DNA from: Archangium sp.
GTDB lineage: Bacteria > Myxococcota > Myxococcia > Myxococcales > Myxococcaceae
DNA: 6,117 nucleotides
Reading direction: 5' to 3'
Assembly (NCBI GenBank): GCA_016793585.1
Contig: JAEUJR010000164.1
Coordinates: 1-6,117, forward strand
The translations under genes and the position numbers were made by a program. The notes below the pieces were generated by a model that saw nothing but the letters and a program-made list of their open reading frames with translations, was not told the origin of the DNA and ran no database searches. Shown here one piece after another: positions 5,631 to 6,117 of this stretch. The first letter of the stretch is position 1, and every line of letters starts with the position of its first letter.

Positions 5631-6117
5631 TTACTTCACGGCCTTCACGCGCGGCCGCTTCTCTTCGGTCTCTTCCATGTCGGGCACGGCCTGCATCACC
5701 GGCGCCTGGTTCTTCACGCCGTGCTTCTCGAGCACCTGCTTCTCGATGTCGGCCATCACCTCGGGGTGCTCCTTGAGGTAGTCCTTCGCGTTCTCGCGGC
5801 CCTGGCCGATGCGCTCGCCCTTGAAGCTGAACCACGAGCCCGACTTCTCGATGATGCCCGACTCGCTCGCGAGGTCGACCAGGTCTCCCTCACGCGAAAT
5901 GCCGGTGCCGTACATGATGTCGAACTCCACCTCCTTGAAGGGAGGCGCGACCTTGTTCTTCACCACCTTCACGCGGGTGCGGCTGCCGACGACGGTCTCG
6001 CCGTTCTTGATGGCGCCGATGCGGCGAATGTCGAGGCGCTGCGAGGCGTAGAACTTGAGCGCGTTGCCGCCCGTCGTCGTCTCGGGGTTGCCGAACATGA
6101 CGCCGATCTTCATGCGA
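5631..6117 (-). CDS. recA: RecA recombinase, C-terminal part (5' end outside window)
   Basis: This is the last 161 residues of RecA, the ATP-dependent strand-exchange protein that also triggers LexA cleavage. The visible part opens in loop L2, the DNA-binding loop (R, then [20 protein letters not shown]; equivalent to about R196 onward in E. coli). It continues with the end of the core ([53 protein letters not shown]). Then comes the C-terminal domain ([38 protein letters not shown]). The total length would be about 356 residues, normal for the family. The extreme C-terminus differs from E. coli: a short acidic run (DMEETEE) is followed by a basic end (KRPRVKAVK). The Walker motifs lie outside the window. 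Myxococcus xanthus is known to carry two recA genes, and which one this matches cannot be told here. The gene converges on the porin gene. Confidence 0.97.
   Translation of the reverse strand, partial: RMKIGVMFGNPETTTGGNALKFYASQRLDIRRIGAIKNGETVVGSRTRVKVVKNKVAPPFKEVEFDIMYGTGISREGDLVDLASESGIIEKSGSWFSFKGERIGQGRENAKDYLKEHPEVMADIEKQVLEKHGVKNQAPVMQAVPDMEETEEKRPRVKAVK

Noticed and set aside
5488..5835. Minus-strand 115-residue frame across the recA end and spacer
   Set aside because: It is out of phase with RecA and made of Arg/Gly/Ala-rich shadow sequence.

Overview
The window comes from a GC-rich bacterium. Every convincing gene shows strong G/C preference at the third codon position. An Asp/Gly/Ala-tailed cysteine-rich lipoprotein, a PilZ protein, a LETM1-like protein and a proteobacterial-type RecA together suggest Myxococcota (myxobacteria). 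This placement is inferred from style and gene families, not from a marker search.

Layout, left to right. (1) Minus strand, <1-1192: the N-terminal 397 residues of a protein resembling myxobacterial proteins with a TerB-like helical middle and a LETM1-like C-terminal domain. It is cut by the left edge just as the LETM1-like segment begins. (2) Plus strand, 1346-1780: a small secreted lipoprotein with 16 cysteines after the lipid-attachment Cys, divergent from gene 1. (3) 1781-2101: a 321-base stretch with no convincing gene, holding one GC-rich hairpin, one weak hairpin and three related ACCACC repeats. (4) Plus strand, 2102-3042: a two-gene unit made of a small PilZ-like protein with degenerate c-di-GMP contact motifs, overlapping by 4 bases with an unrecognised 187-residue protein. 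(5) Plus strand, 3145-5498: a second two-gene unit. Its first gene encodes a prokaryotic pentameric ligand-gated ion channel (GLIC/ELIC type, relatives of nicotinic receptors). Its second encodes an OprB-like outer-membrane porin. The stop and start codons share one base (TGATG). (6) 5499-5630: a short convergent spacer with two hairpins. (7) Minus strand, 5631->6117: the C-terminal part of RecA, from loop L2 to the stop.

The most interesting element is the channel-porin pair. An inner-membrane ligand-gated channel, whose ligand domain faces the periplasm, appears to be translationally coupled to an outer-membrane diffusion porin. A simple working model is that the porin admits a small solute to the periplasm, where the channel senses it and opens. 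The rest is ordinary chromosomal content, apart from the degenerate PilZ protein and its unknown partner. No tRNA, rRNA, CRISPR array, insertion sequence or phage gene was seen.
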